A stretch of DNA of 64,000 bases. Source: an uncultured Clostridiaceae bacterium. Lineage in GTDB: Bacteria; Bacillota; Clostridia; Lachnospirales; Lachnospiraceae. The stretch's first letter is position 1. Each line of letters opens with the position of its first letter. Shown in pieces: positions 8,653-17,332 of this stretch. The notes below the pieces were generated by a model. It made no database searches and was not told the origin of the DNA. It was given only the letters and a program-made list of their open reading frames with translations. Position numbers and translations under genes: made by a program. The stretch is taken from positions 43,491-107,490 of the forward strand of contig CABSIM010000004.1 of assembly GCA_902477765.1 (NCBI GenBank). The letters run 5' to 3'.

Positions 8653-9192
8653 ATTGGCCTGAAAACTGCCGTATGGCTTTATTTTATCATTGCTGCGGTC
8701 ACGGACCGGGAAAAGGGGAAGATCTACAATCTGCAGACCGGTTTGGGCTTTCTGGCAGGTATTCTGTATTTTGCCGTGTCAGAGGCCGGCGGGGAGGGAA
8801 GGGAACTCTGGAAAGCAGGGGAAGCCGTGCTGTGGTTTGTCATCAGGACAGGAGGAGTCTGTGCCATGTTTTTTCCTTTTTTCATCTGCCGTGTTCTGGG
8901 GGCAGGCGATATCAAACTGATGGCTCTTGGAGTGGGAATTCTGGGGACGGAACAGGGATTTACCGTGCTTTTTACAGGCTTTGTCCTGGCAGCGGCATCG
9001 GCGGCATGGAGGATGTACCGGACCTGCAGCCTGTTTGCGCGGATTTGCAGACTGGTCCGGTATGCCGGGAAAATGCGGCGCGAGAAGAGACTGCTTCCGT
9101 ACCGGGAATGGTATTATGAAGGTGATGTCCTGCATCTGGGGCCGTATCTGGCAGCAGGTTATACGCTGATTCTGCTTGCGGAGGGATTCTGA
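8653..9192 (+). CDS. A24 prepilin peptidase, TadV/CpaA type (first copy)
   Basis: The catalytic aspartates are visible in VTDREKGKIYN and GAGDIKLM, the D and GxGD motifs of type IV prepilin peptidases. These membrane proteases cut the leader of Flp pilins at the inner face of the membrane. Hydrophobic helices surround both motifs. The start is a problem: from the stop at 8614 to the TTG at 8743, which lies after the first catalytic Asp, the frame has no ATG, GTG or TTG. The site AAAGGA at 8638-8643 suits an ATT at 8653 or a CTG at 8659. An ATG at 8630 lies in another frame and would need a -1 shift. The gene may use a rare start or be frameshifted. Confidence 0.8.
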   Translation: MGLKTAVWLYFIIAAVTDREKGKIYNLQTGLGFLAGILYFAVSEAGGEGRELWKAGEAVLWFVIRTGGVCAMFFPFFICRVLGAGDIKLMALGVGILGTEQGFTVLFTGFVLAAASAAWRMYRTCSLFARICRLVRYAGKMRREKRLLPYREWYYEGDVLHLGPYLAAGYTLILLAEGF

Positions 9193-9233
9193 AGCGGTTT
9201 GCGGTCCGGGGATCAGGAAAGGGGGGGAACCGG

Positions 9234-10244
9234 ATGAAAAAAATGATGGCAGTTTACGACAGAGATCCGTTTTATGCGGAACGGCTTTCGGATTATGTAA
9301 ATCGAAAGGGAAAAGGAATGTTTCAGGCTCAGGCGTTCACATCCAGGGAAAAACTGGAAGAATATATGAGAGAGCATGAGGTGGATGTGCTGCTGGCAGG
9401 GGAGAATGCAGATCTGAATTCTCTGGACAGCAGATATGCCGGACGTTCCATTTTTCTGTCGGAGGACAGGACAGGCGGAGGGGAAGGGAAAAAGAAAGAG
9501 ATTTACAAATATCAGTCGGGAGATGACATTATCCGGGAAGTGATGGCCTGTTACTGTGAAATGCCCGGTGCGGCCGGGGGATCAGGAAGCGGGTATGGAA
9601 AAGCCGGACGAATGATCGGCGTGTATTCTCCGGTGGGAAGATGCGGAAAGACTTCCCTGGCCTTTTCCATCGGACAGATCCTGGGAAGGGAGGAGCGGGT
9701 GCTTTTTGCCAGTCTGGATTCGTTTACGGGCTTTGCGGGCCTCATGGGAGAACGGTGGAAACGGGATCTGTCGGATCTGGTTTACTATCATAAGCAGGGC
9801 AGGCTCACTGCGGCCAGGCTGAATACGGTTCTTCACTTTATCGGGGATATGGCGTGGCTGCCGCCCATGAGTTTTCCGGAAGATTACTGCCAGATTTCCT
9901 CAGAGGAAATGGCCGGCATGTTTGGTAAAATCGCCGGTGAAGGACAGTTTGAAACGGTGGTTCTGGATATCGGTAATTTCGGGAAACAGGCTGTGCCTTT
10001 CTTACGCCTGTGTCAGGTGATTTTTATGCCTGTAAAGGAAGATGAGGTGTCCGCAGCAAAGATCCGTGAATTTGAATCTTATCTGGAAGAGCATGGAAAC
10101 GGCGGAATACTGGCAAAGATCAGGAAAGTCCGGATGCCGGTTGCGATGGGGACGCGGAAAACGGAGCATTTCCCCCAGGAACTGGCATGGGGAGAGATGG
10201 GAAGCTTTGTGAAGAACATGCTGAAGGGGCTGGAGAATGCATGA
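9234..10244 (+). CDS. TadZ/CpaE-like ATPase of the Tad pilus
   Basis: 336 residues. The N-terminal ~110 residues resemble a degenerate receiver domain (MAVYDRDPFYAERLSDYV). The C-terminal part is a MinD/ParA-type ATPase with a deviant Walker A, GVYSPVGRCGKTSLA, near 129-143. In Tad systems TadZ/CpaE sets the site of pilus assembly at the membrane. It lies between the prepilin peptidase and TadA; its stop overlaps the TadA start as ATGA (10241-10244), so the two are translationally coupled. Confidence 0.85.
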   Translation: MKKMMAVYDRDPFYAERLSDYVNRKGKGMFQAQAFTSREKLEEYMREHEVDVLLAGENADLNSLDSRYAGRSIFLSEDRTGGGEGKKKEIYKYQSGDDIIREVMACYCEMPGAAGGSGSGYGKAGRMIGVYSPVGRCGKTSLAFSIGQILGREERVLFASLDSFTGFAGLMGERWKRDLSDLVYYHKQGRLTAARLNTVLHFIGDMAWLPPMSFPEDYCQISSEEMAGMFGKIAGEGQFETVVLDIGNFGKQAVPFLRLCQVIFMPVKEDEVSAAKIREFESYLEEHGNGGILAKIRKVRMPVAMGTRKTEHFPQELAWGEMGSFVKNMLKGLENA

Positions 10245-11419
10245 AAGAGCTGAAGCAGAAGCTGCGGCAGCGTCTGACGGAGACCATCAACTACCGGGAT
10301 CAGATCGGGGATGAAGAACTTGCCGAACTGATTGACAGAGAAATTTTTGCGGCTTCAGACGCCGGATATATTTCTCTGGCAGAGCGCATGAAACTGCAGA
10401 AGGAACTGTTTGACTCCTTCCGAAGACTGGATATTCTCCAGGGACTTGTGGAAGATCCGGAAATTACGGAAATCATGGTAAACGGAACGGATGCGGTTTT
10501 TGTGGAACGGCGGGGCAGAGTGGAGAGGTGGGAACATGCCTTTGAATCAAAGGAACAGCTTCTGGATCTGATCCGGCAGATTGCGGGAAAGGTAAACCGC
10601 ACAGTCAACACCGCATCCCCCATTGCTGACGCAAGACTGGAAGACGGCTCCAGAGTTCATATGGTCCTTGAACCGGTGGCGCTGGACGGCCCGGTTCTTA
10701 CGATCCGTAAATTCCCGGAAGTCATCACCATGGAGCGCCTTCTGGAATACGGAAGTGTGACGGAAGAGGCAGCTGCATTTCTCCGGTCCGCGGTAAGCGC
10801 CAGATATAACATATTTGTCAGCGGAGGCACCGGAGCCGGCAAGACCACGTTTCTGAACGCACTTTCAGAGTTTATCCCTGCGGATGAGAGGGTGATCACC
10901 ATTGAGGACTCGGCGGAGCTGCAGCTGCGGCATATTGAGAATCTGGTACGTCTGGAGACAAGAGAGGCCGGAGCAGAGGGAGGAGGCGGTATCGGGATCG
11001 GAGATCTGATCCGTGCATCTCTGCGGATGCGGCCCGACAGAATCATCATCGGCGAGGTCCGGGGAAAGGAGGCGATGGATCTGCTTCAGGCCATGAATAC
11101 AGGCCATGACGGAAGCTTTTCCACAGGCCATGGGAACAGTCCCAAAGATATGCTGGCCAGACTGGAAACCATGGTTCTGATGGGAGCGGATATCCCTCTG
11201 GGAGCTGTCAGGAGTCAGATTGCTTCGGCCATCGATATCATGATTCATGTGGCAAGAATGCGGGATAAGTCCAGAAAAGTGGTGGCCATAGAGGAGGTGG
11301 ACCGGTATGAAAACGGAGAGATCATCCTTCATCCGCTTTTTATGTACAGCGGGACCTTGGAAAAAACAGGAGATCTCAGGCACAGGGAAAAACTCAGGAT
11401 TTCAGGAACAGAACTATGA
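10241..11419 (+). CDS. tadA: TadA/CpaF secretion ATPase
   Basis: 392 residues from the ATG at 10241, chosen because it overlaps the TadZ stop; an upstream in-frame ATG at 10187 lies inside tadZ. The hexameric motor that drives pilin polymerisation has Walker A GGTGAGKT (195-202), Walker B IIIGE (268-272), and the His-box region TGHDGSFSTGHGNS. The N-terminal domain contains the usual ITEIMVNGTDAVFVERRG segment. It is the cytoplasmic engine of the Tad pilus, working with the TadB and TadC-like platform proteins downstream. Confidence 0.96.
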   Translation: MKELKQKLRQRLTETINYRDQIGDEELAELIDREIFAASDAGYISLAERMKLQKELFDSFRRLDILQGLVEDPEITEIMVNGTDAVFVERRGRVERWEHAFESKEQLLDLIRQIAGKVNRTVNTASPIADARLEDGSRVHMVLEPVALDGPVLTIRKFPEVITMERLLEYGSVTEEAAAFLRSAVSARYNIFVSGGTGAGKTTFLNALSEFIPADERVITIEDSAELQLRHIENLVRLETREAGAEGGGGIGIGDLIRASLRMRPDRIIIGEVRGKEAMDLLQAMNTGHDGSFSTGHGNSPKDMLARLETMVLMGADIPLGAVRSQIASAIDIMIHVARMRDKSRKVVAIEEVDRYENGEIILHPLFMYSGTLEKTGDLRHREKLRISGTEL

Positions 11420-12146
11420 AAATTACCGGCTCAGCCCGAAAGAATGGATTGTATATGCCGGTCAGGGCGCTGCCTGCGCGGCCGCCGTAAACTTTGTGTT
11501 TTACAGAAGCGCGGTGCTGATGGTGTGCACCCTTCCGTTCTGCTTCTGCTTTCCGCTCTATATGAGAAAAAGTCTGAAGACCAGGCGCCTGGAAACTCTG
11601 AGCATTCAATTCAAAGATGCAATTCTGATCCTTTCCTCAGCACTTGCCGCCGGATATTCCGTGGAAAATGCGTTTGCTGCCTCCGTGGAAGAGCTGGACC
11701 GGCTTTACGGGAAAGATTCCATGATTTCCGTGGAAATCCGGCTGATTCTGAGAAAGATCCGCATGAACCAGCCGGTGGAGGCCGCCCTGAAGGATTTTGC
11801 AGACAGGAGCGGACTGGATGATGTACAGAATTTTACGGAAATATTTGCCGCAGCCAGGAAAAACGGAGGTGAACTTATGAAAATCATCGGCGGAACAGCC
11901 GGTATCATCAGCGAAAAGATCCGGATGAAGGAAGAAATCCTGACCATAACCTCCGCCAGACGGATGGAGCAGAGAATCATGACAGTGGTTCCGCTTTTGC
12001 TGACCGTCTATATTGAATGGACCTCTCCCGGTTTTTTCGACATTCTGTATACCACCGCGGCAGGGAGAATCATCATGACAGTCTGTCTTGCCGTTTATCT
12101 GCTGGCAGCCTGGCTGTCTTCGGAATTCCTTAAGATTGAACTGTAG
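11307..12146 (+). CDS. TadB-like pilus platform protein (T2SSF family)
   Basis: Up to 279 residues. TadB homology begins at YRLSPKEWIVYAGQG, with two early membrane helices and a cytoplasmic T2SSF domain (LSSALAAGYSVENAF, FTEIFAAARKNGGELMKII). Two C-terminal helices (VVPLLLTVYIEW, IIMTVCLAVYLLAAWL) close the protein. It forms the inner-membrane platform with the next gene. The only ordinary start in frame is the ATG at 11307, which would overlap tadA by 113 bases. No ATG, GTG or TTG lies close to the tadA stop in this frame, so the real start is uncertain. Confidence 0.85.
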   Translation: MKTERSSFIRFLCTAGPWKKQEISGTGKNSGFQEQNYENYRLSPKEWIVYAGQGAACAAAVNFVFYRSAVLMVCTLPFCFCFPLYMRKSLKTRRLETLSIQFKDAILILSSALAAGYSVENAFAASVEELDRLYGKDSMISVEIRLILRKIRMNQPVEAALKDFADRSGLDDVQNFTEIFAAARKNGGELMKIIGGTAGIISEKIRMKEEILTITSARRMEQRIMTVVPLLLTVYIEWTSPGFFDILYTTAAGRIIMTVCLAVYLLAAWLSSEFLKIEL

Positions 12147-12167
12147 AAACGGCGGGAAAGGGGAACA

Positions 12168-13391
12168 ATGGAAAAAAGGAGAAAGGAAACCCGGTGCGGG
12201 AAGCGCTGTGTAAAATATGCAGTCTGTCTTCTGACGGGGCTGGCACTGTATCTGGCGGCAGAAGCAGTATCAGGAGCAGGAAGAGAGCTGGAGGACCGTA
12301 CACTTTCAAAAAAAGAATGGGGTCAGGGAGAAGCCCGGTATTCTCTCTGGGTGGAAGGGGAGGGAACCGAAGGGTTCAGAATGGAAGTTGCGGTTCCGGA
12401 GAAAAAGATGTCCGGGGTGCAGGGAGAAGAACTTCTGGAAGATATGCTGACGCTTCTCTGTGACAGGATCCGGGGAAATAATGAGTCTCTGATGGAGGTG
12501 AGGGAGGACCTGGAACTGACAGAGGAACTGCCGGAATACGGGGTTACGGTTTCCTGGAATTCGGAAAAACCGAAATTTATCAGCAGCACAGGAATCATTC
12601 TGGCGGAGGAACTGCCGGAAGAAGGAATGGAAGTCCGTCTGGAGGCAAGGCTGTCCAACGGGATCTTCACCCGGTCCGTCTGGATACCCATATGGCTTTA
12701 TCCCCGGGAAGAAGGGGCAGAAGAAGAGCTGGAAAGGGTGATCCGGGAGGACACGGAAAAGAACCCGGGAAGCGATACCGTTACACTTCCGGAACGGCTC
12801 AGGGGAAAAACGGTTACATATCGTGTGCTTCCGGCAACAGACAATAAAATTCTGCTGGTACTGGGAGGTGCGGCAGCCGTCTGTCTGTTTCTGAAAGAAA
12901 AGCAGGACAGGGAAAAAAGAAGGAAAAGAAGGGAGGCAGGGCTGCTTCTGGACTATTCGGAAATCATTTCCAGATTCCTTATTCTGACAGGAGCGGGATT
13001 TACGATCCGTCAGGCATGGATGCGGATGGTGCCGAAACAGAGGCCGGCCGGATGGCTGACTTGTCATCCGGCCTATGAGGAAATCCGGACAACATTGAAT
13101 CAGATGGAAACCGGAGTCAGTGAAATGCAGGCATACGGAGATTTCGGGAGACGGTGCGGACTGCGGTGTTATGCCCGATTTGCGTCCCTGCTGCAGAACG
13201 GACTGCAGACAGGAAACAGAAATCTAAGGAGACTTCTGGAAGCAGAAATGGAAGAGGCGTTTCAGCAGCGAAAGGATACTGCAAAACGTCTGGGGGAGGA
13301 GGCATCCGGAAAACTTCTGCTGCCGCTGTTCCTGATGCTGGGAGTCGTCATGGTGATGATTACGGCGCCTGCATTTCTGACTCTGGTATGA
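12168..13391 (+). CDS. TadC-like platform protein with extracytoplasmic N-terminal domain
   Basis: 407 residues. A helix near 17-36 is followed by a ~180-residue acidic domain outside the membrane. This includes an Ig-like stretch (YGVTVSWNSEKPKFISSTGII). A second helix lies near 225-240, then a T2SSF-like half (LILTGAGFTIRQAW, FASLLQNGLQTGNRNLRRLLEAE) ends in a C-terminal helix. Classical TadC is shorter and lacks the outer domain, so this is an enlarged Gram-positive version. It follows tadB by 21 bases with the site AAAGGGG. Confidence 0.78.
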   Translation: MEKRRKETRCGKRCVKYAVCLLTGLALYLAAEAVSGAGRELEDRTLSKKEWGQGEARYSLWVEGEGTEGFRMEVAVPEKKMSGVQGEELLEDMLTLLCDRIRGNNESLMEVREDLELTEELPEYGVTVSWNSEKPKFISSTGIILAEELPEEGMEVRLEARLSNGIFTRSVWIPIWLYPREEGAEEELERVIREDTEKNPGSDTVTLPERLRGKTVTYRVLPATDNKILLVLGGAAAVCLFLKEKQDREKRRKRREAGLLLDYSEIISRFLILTGAGFTIRQAWMRMVPKQRPAGWLTCHPAYEEIRTTLNQMETGVSEMQAYGDFGRRCGLRCYARFASLLQNGLQTGNRNLRRLLEAEMEEAFQQRKDTAKRLGEEASGKLLLPLFLMLGVVMVMITAPAFLTLV

Positions 13392-13403
13392 AAGGGGAAA
13401 ACA

Positions 13404-13574
13404 ATGGGAGCAGTAAAAAAATTTCTGTTGGAAGAAGATGGGGTAGGTGTCATTGAAGTGGTTCTGATTCTTGTGGTGCTGATCGGTCTGGTCATTATTT
13501 TTAAGAAGCAGATCAATACACTTCTGGAAAATATTTTCAAAGAGATCAACAAACAGTCAAAAGAGGTTTACTGA
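13404..13574 (+). CDS. Flp-type major pilin (Flp1-like)
   Basis: A 56-residue protein starting at an ATG with GGGGAAAAC upstream. The sequence MGAVKKFLLEEDGVGVIEVV has a basic start and a prepilin cut site after Gly13, with Glu at +5 of the mature protein. A single hydrophobic helix (VIEVVLILVVLIGLVIIF) and a lysine-rich amphipathic tail follow. Size and layout match the Flp1-like family of Gram-positive Tad loci. It is the likely main subunit of the pilus and the substrate of the prepilin peptidases. It stands alone between the TadC-like gene and the DUF5702 gene. Confidence 0.85.
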   Translation: MGAVKKFLLEEDGVGVIEVVLILVVLIGLVIIFKKQINTLLENIFKEINKQSKEVY

Positions 13575-13576
13575 TA

Positions 13577-15409
13577 TTGAAAAAAAGCGGAGAGATCACG
13601 GTGTTTATCAGTCTGGTTCTGGTCTGCGTGATTTCCCTTATCCTGGGGCTTCTGGAATCCGCACGGACAGCAGGAGCCAGGCTGTATCTGCAGTCTGCCG
13701 CGAATTCTGCCGCGGATTCTCTGTTCAGCCAGTATAACCGGAATCTCTGGGAAATGTACCGGCTTCTCTTTCTGGAATACGGGACGGAGGAAGCACTTAT
13801 GGAATCCTACGAGAAATATCTGGGATTCTACCTGAATCAGAAAAACCTCTATCCCATGGAGCACCTGGAAAGCCAGGCGGCGGAGATCACGGGAATGTGG
13901 GATAACAGTGGGGAAGCATTGGAAGAAGAGATTCTTGCCTATATCCGATATCGCCTGCCGGAAGTGGCCGCCGACCTTTCGGGCATTTCAGAAATTACAG
14001 ATGCAGCTTCCAGATCCGGTGATTTCAGAACACTCCTGGATGTCTGCAGACAGGCAGGCAGAAAGACCAGGAAACTGGAAAAGATACAGGATGCGCTGGA
14101 AAACAGTCTGTATGATGCCGGACAGTTCCGGGAGGAGGCAGAGCAGGGCCTGGAAAATGAAAGCGATGGCCGCTTTCTGAAAAACTCGGGCCGCCTGTCG
14201 GAAGAAATAGAGAAATTTTCGGACCGGGTGAAGGAATATGAGAAGGAACTGAGCAGTATCAGAACCCATCGTATGGAGCTGGAAAACCGTGAACCTGTGG
14301 GAGACAGGGACGCCGCTGACTGGATGGATCAGGAGGAAGCGGCCTATACGGGAGTGTATGAGGCGGCAGAACGGATGCTGGAGCAGTACAGAGAGAAAAA
14401 AGAGCAGCTGAAACAGCAGCTGAAATATATAGATGACGCGGAGGAATGCCTGAACGGAGGCGGAGGAGATGAGGAGGAGCCGGACTGGGAAGGAACGCTG
14501 CAGATCTGGAGGAAAATCCGGATCCCGGAAGGGATGCAGAGAAACTCCTGCGACAGAGAAAAATCAGCGGCATTGGACAGGGTGGAGGAGCTGCTGGACC
14601 TGGATCTTCTGTCATTGGTGCTTCCTGAAGGAACCGTGGTTTCTTCAGGCCAGGCGGGACTTGAAGGGATTCCTTCCCATCAGGCCGGGAGCGGAAACAG
14701 CAGATCCGGCTTCTCTCCGGAGGTATTTCTGATTCAGGAGTATGTGTTTCTGTATTTCAGCAGTTTTCTTGAAAAAACAGAAGAATCCGGCCTTCAGGGA
14801 AAGCATGTGCTTTCCTATGAACAGGAGTATCTTCTGGGCGGAAAGGAGTCTGACCGGGAAAATCTCCGGGCAGCAGCAGACCAGCTTCTGGCTCTGCGGG
14901 GTGCATTTAACCTTCTGTATCTTCTGACATCTCCGGACCGGAAAAGCGAGGCAGATGCTCTGGCAGCAGCTGTAACCGCCGGTGCGGTTCCGGCACAGGC
15001 TGTGGTTTCATTTTTCATCCTGACGCTGTGGGCATTCGGAGAATCTGTTCTGGATGTGCGGATGCTTTTTGCCGGAGAAAGAGTTCCGCCATGGAAAAAC
15101 CGGGAAACCTGGAGTCTGGATCTGGAACAGCTGCTGTCAATGGGGTTTCTGAACATGGAAGCCGGGAGCCGGAAGCAGGGGTATGATTATGAAGATTATC
15201 TGAGAATTCTGCTTCTTCTCCAGGACAGGAGACAGAAAAACTTCCGCATTATGGATATTATTGAATGGAATGTCCGTACGGTTCAGCCGGATTTTGAAAC
15301 CAGGGCCTGTGTACACCGGATGTCAATTGAAACCCGGGTCCGGCAGAAACATCTTTTCCTTTTTCAGGAAGAATACTGTACAACCGTCACTGCTGAAAAA
15401 TCGTATTAA
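13577..15409 (+). CDS. DUF5702 Tad-locus protein
   Basis: 610 residues starting at TTG 13577, two bases after the pilin stop, with AGAGG upstream. A short basic start and one helix (ITVFISLVLVCVISLILGLLE) are followed by ESARTAGARLYLQSAANSAADSLFSQYNR, the DUF5702 signature. A long helical, partly coiled-coil region (about 170-330) and a C-terminal part with further hydrophobic stretches follow. The N-terminus resembles TadG-type pseudopilins. It is probably anchored in the membrane with the bulk outside, as a minor pilin or assembly factor; its function is not established. Confidence 0.8.
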   Translation: MKKSGEITVFISLVLVCVISLILGLLESARTAGARLYLQSAANSAADSLFSQYNRNLWEMYRLLFLEYGTEEALMESYEKYLGFYLNQKNLYPMEHLESQAAEITGMWDNSGEALEEEILAYIRYRLPEVAADLSGISEITDAASRSGDFRTLLDVCRQAGRKTRKLEKIQDALENSLYDAGQFREEAEQGLENESDGRFLKNSGRLSEEIEKFSDRVKEYEKELSSIRTHRMELENREPVGDRDAADWMDQEEAAYTGVYEAAERMLEQYREKKEQLKQQLKYIDDAEECLNGGGGDEEEPDWEGTLQIWRKIRIPEGMQRNSCDREKSAALDRVEELLDLDLLSLVLPEGTVVSSGQAGLEGIPSHQAGSGNSRSGFSPEVFLIQEYVFLYFSSFLEKTEESGLQGKHVLSYEQEYLLGGKESDRENLRAAADQLLALRGAFNLLYLLTSPDRKSEADALAAAVTAGAVPAQAVVSFFILTLWAFGESVLDVRMLFAGERVPPWKNRETWSLDLEQLLSMGFLNMEAGSRKQGYDYEDYLRILLLLQDRRQKNFRIMDIIEWNVRTVQPDFETRACVHRMSIETRVRQKHLFLFQEEYCTTVTAEKSY

Positions 15410-15423
15410 GGAGGTGGATCCCG

Positions 15424-16461
15424 GTGCCCTTTTTACAGGGAGTAAATTTACATTTAAAAAACTGTCAGAAAATTGTCTTTGTATTATGTGCCTCTATGAA
15501 ATTCACTAAGTCTCTCCAAGTACCTGGTAATTTCCCCCTGGATAACAGGAATAATCCCGTAAAAAGGGTACTGGGATCCGCCTCCGGTGAAAAGAATGGA
15601 TGTGAGGCCAGTCTCACTGTGGAAGCTTCGGTCTGTCTGCCGCTGTTTCTGATGATGGTATGGGCATTGCTGCAGCCGCTTTTCTGGCTGGACCGTCAGC
15701 GGCAGGCACAGACAGTGACGGAAAGATTCTGTGAAGAACTCAGTCAGCACGAATATATGGCAAGGCTTGCAGCAGAGGGAGCAGAGCTCCCTCAGAATTC
15801 AGAAGAGACAGAAACAGAAGGAATGGAGGAGTACAGAGAGCTGCTCTCCGGCATGGACTGGATTTCCGGAATTAAAAATACTGCGCTGGGTGTATTGCTG
15901 CAGGGACGTCTGAAGCGGGTTCTCGGACAGACAGAGGGACTTCGGATCAGAGACATACATACACCTGACGAAGAAGGAAATATTCGCATTGAGACAGAGT
16001 ACAGGGAACGGATCCCGTTTTTCCCTGCAGCGGGGGGATATACAGTCATGAGAACGGCCGCAGTCCGGAGAAGCTGGATCGGGATCGACGGAAAACTGCA
16101 GAGTGCCGGAGAAAGAAGCACAGAAACTGAGGAAGACGGGACTGTGGTATTTACCGGAGCAGGCATGGGAAGATATCATCTGTACCGGGACTGCCATTAT
16201 CTTTCCAATGCGTACCGGATGGTCGGGATAGGGGAGATGAAAACCATGAGAAATGCATTTGGGGAGCGCTATCAGCCCTGTGCCAGATGCTGCAGAGGGA
16301 AAACGGGCCCCATGGTCTGCATCACGCCGGGGGGAGAGCATTATCATTCCGGAATGTCCTGCAGTGCCATGAATGCCTATATCCGGGAAGTTCCTCTGGA
16401 GGAAGCGGAACATCTTGGATGCTGTTCCTACTGCAGCAGGAGAAAGGAGAACGGAAAGTAA
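15424..16461 (+). CDS. TadE-like pseudopilin with cysteine-rich C-terminus
   Basis: 345 residues from GTG 15424, nine bases after a strong AAGGAGG. A ~60-residue leader precedes the TadE-type segment CEASLTVEASVCLPLFLMMVW, whose Glu lies at +5 from the predicted cut after Ala. The C-terminus (about 245-340) has repeated Cys and His residues: YRDCHYLSN, PCARCCRGK, HYHSGMSCSAMN, CCSYCSRRK. This suggests a metal-binding or disulphide domain outside the cell. It is a minor pilin or tip-protein candidate. Its stop overlaps the start of the next gene by one base. Confidence 0.8.
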   Translation: MPFLQGVNLHLKNCQKIVFVLCASMKFTKSLQVPGNFPLDNRNNPVKRVLGSASGEKNGCEASLTVEASVCLPLFLMMVWALLQPLFWLDRQRQAQTVTERFCEELSQHEYMARLAAEGAELPQNSEETETEGMEEYRELLSGMDWISGIKNTALGVLLQGRLKRVLGQTEGLRIRDIHTPDEEGNIRIETEYRERIPFFPAAGGYTVMRTAAVRRSWIGIDGKLQSAGERSTETEEDGTVVFTGAGMGRYHLYRDCHYLSNAYRMVGIGEMKTMRNAFGERYQPCARCCRGKTGPMVCITPGGEHYHSGMSCSAMNAYIREVPLEEAEHLGCCSYCSRRKENGK

Positions 16462-16874
16462 TGGTGTTTCTGGTGTTCCTTCTTCTGGGTGTCTGGCAGG
16501 ATATCCGGTCGCGGACAGTCAGTATCCGGTATCTGATATTTTTTGGGATCATCGGCCTGATATCAGGCTTACGGACCGGACCGGAACCGACGGAGGTTTT
16601 CATGTCCGCACTGCCCGGGGCAGCTTTGCTGCTGGCGGGAAAGGCTGCGGATGGACAGATAGGAGAGGGAGACGGATGGTTTTTTGTAGTTTCAGGTTTA
16701 TACTTAGGTCCTGTGAAAAACTGGATTTTTCTGCTGACAGGTCTGACTTTGTGCGGAATTGCAGGCCTTTTCTGGATCGTACGGACCGGGAACGGAAACA
16801 AATCAGAAAGAAACAGGCGAATTCCGTTCCTTCCGTTTCTGGTTCCTGCCGGTCTCTGGATGACATTGCTCTGA
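16461..16874 (+). CDS. A24 prepilin peptidase-like protein (second copy)
   Basis: 137 residues starting at the ATG that overlaps the previous stop. It is almost entirely hydrophobic and has the two aspartate motifs of A24 peptidases: WQDIRSRTVS near 13 and GEGDGWFF near 70. It differs clearly from the first copy, which has GAGDIKL, and is one of the shortest forms. Having two A24 enzymes in one Tad locus suggests separate substrates, for example the Flp pilin against the TadE-like proteins; this is inference. Confidence 0.82.
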   Translation: MVFLVFLLLGVWQDIRSRTVSIRYLIFFGIIGLISGLRTGPEPTEVFMSALPGAALLLAGKAADGQIGEGDGWFFVVSGLYLGPVKNWIFLLTGLTLCGIAGLFWIVRTGNGNKSERNRRIPFLPFLVPAGLWMTLL

Positions 16875-17332
16875 GGGAAAAGCCGGGGGCTCTGACAGCC
16901 GGATTTACGGTGGAGGCCGCGTTCATTATGGGAATTCTCTTATGGACGATGGGATTTGTGATCAGGACGGCATATATCATTCACGATCAGGTAACCGGGG
17001 CCATGATTCTTCAGGAAGCGGTGGAAAAAGCAAGAAACGGAAAGGAAGAAAGCGAAAGAAACACAGCCTGTCAGGAAGAAGCAGTGCGGCAGGGGAATCC
17101 GCGGCTGTGGCTGGGAAATTACCTGGTCCATATGGGAGGAACTGCAGGGACGGCATGCGGAGCCGCTGAGGCAGGAGACTGGTTCCTTCAGATAGAAATG
17201 AAAAGAAATCGCCCGGACACCTTTCTGAGGATCATTCAGGCACTTATGGAAAAGAGAGGCGGGGCCGATGAAGATCAAAGCGGAATACCGGAGAGAGATG
17301 AGCCGCAATTATCTGATCATCCGGAGAAATGA
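16871..17332 (+). CDS. TadE/TadF-like pseudopilin
   Basis: About 153 residues if started near 16871. The segment ALTAGFTVEAAFIMGILLWTMGF is a pseudopilin helix with Glu at +5 from a predicted cut after Ala. The rest is a short outer domain. No ordinary start codon lies at the expected place: the frame reaches the CTG at 16871, which overlaps the previous stop as CTGA. The nearest ordinary start upstream is GTG at 16751, inside the peptidase gene. Coupled translation from a non-standard start is possible. Its 3' end overlaps the next gene by 65 bases. Confidence 0.7.
   Translation: MREKPGALTAGFTVEAAFIMGILLWTMGFVIRTAYIIHDQVTGAMILQEAVEKARNGKEESERNTACQEEAVRQGNPRLWLGNYLVHMGGTAGTACGAAEAGDWFLQIEMKRNRPDTFLRIIQALMEKRGGADEDQSGIPERDEPQLSDHPEK

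Noticed and set aside
8400..9119. 239-residue plus-strand open frame through the Tad leader
   Set aside because: It is out of frame with the prepilin peptidase motifs, begins before the promoter and lacks a ribosome-binding site.
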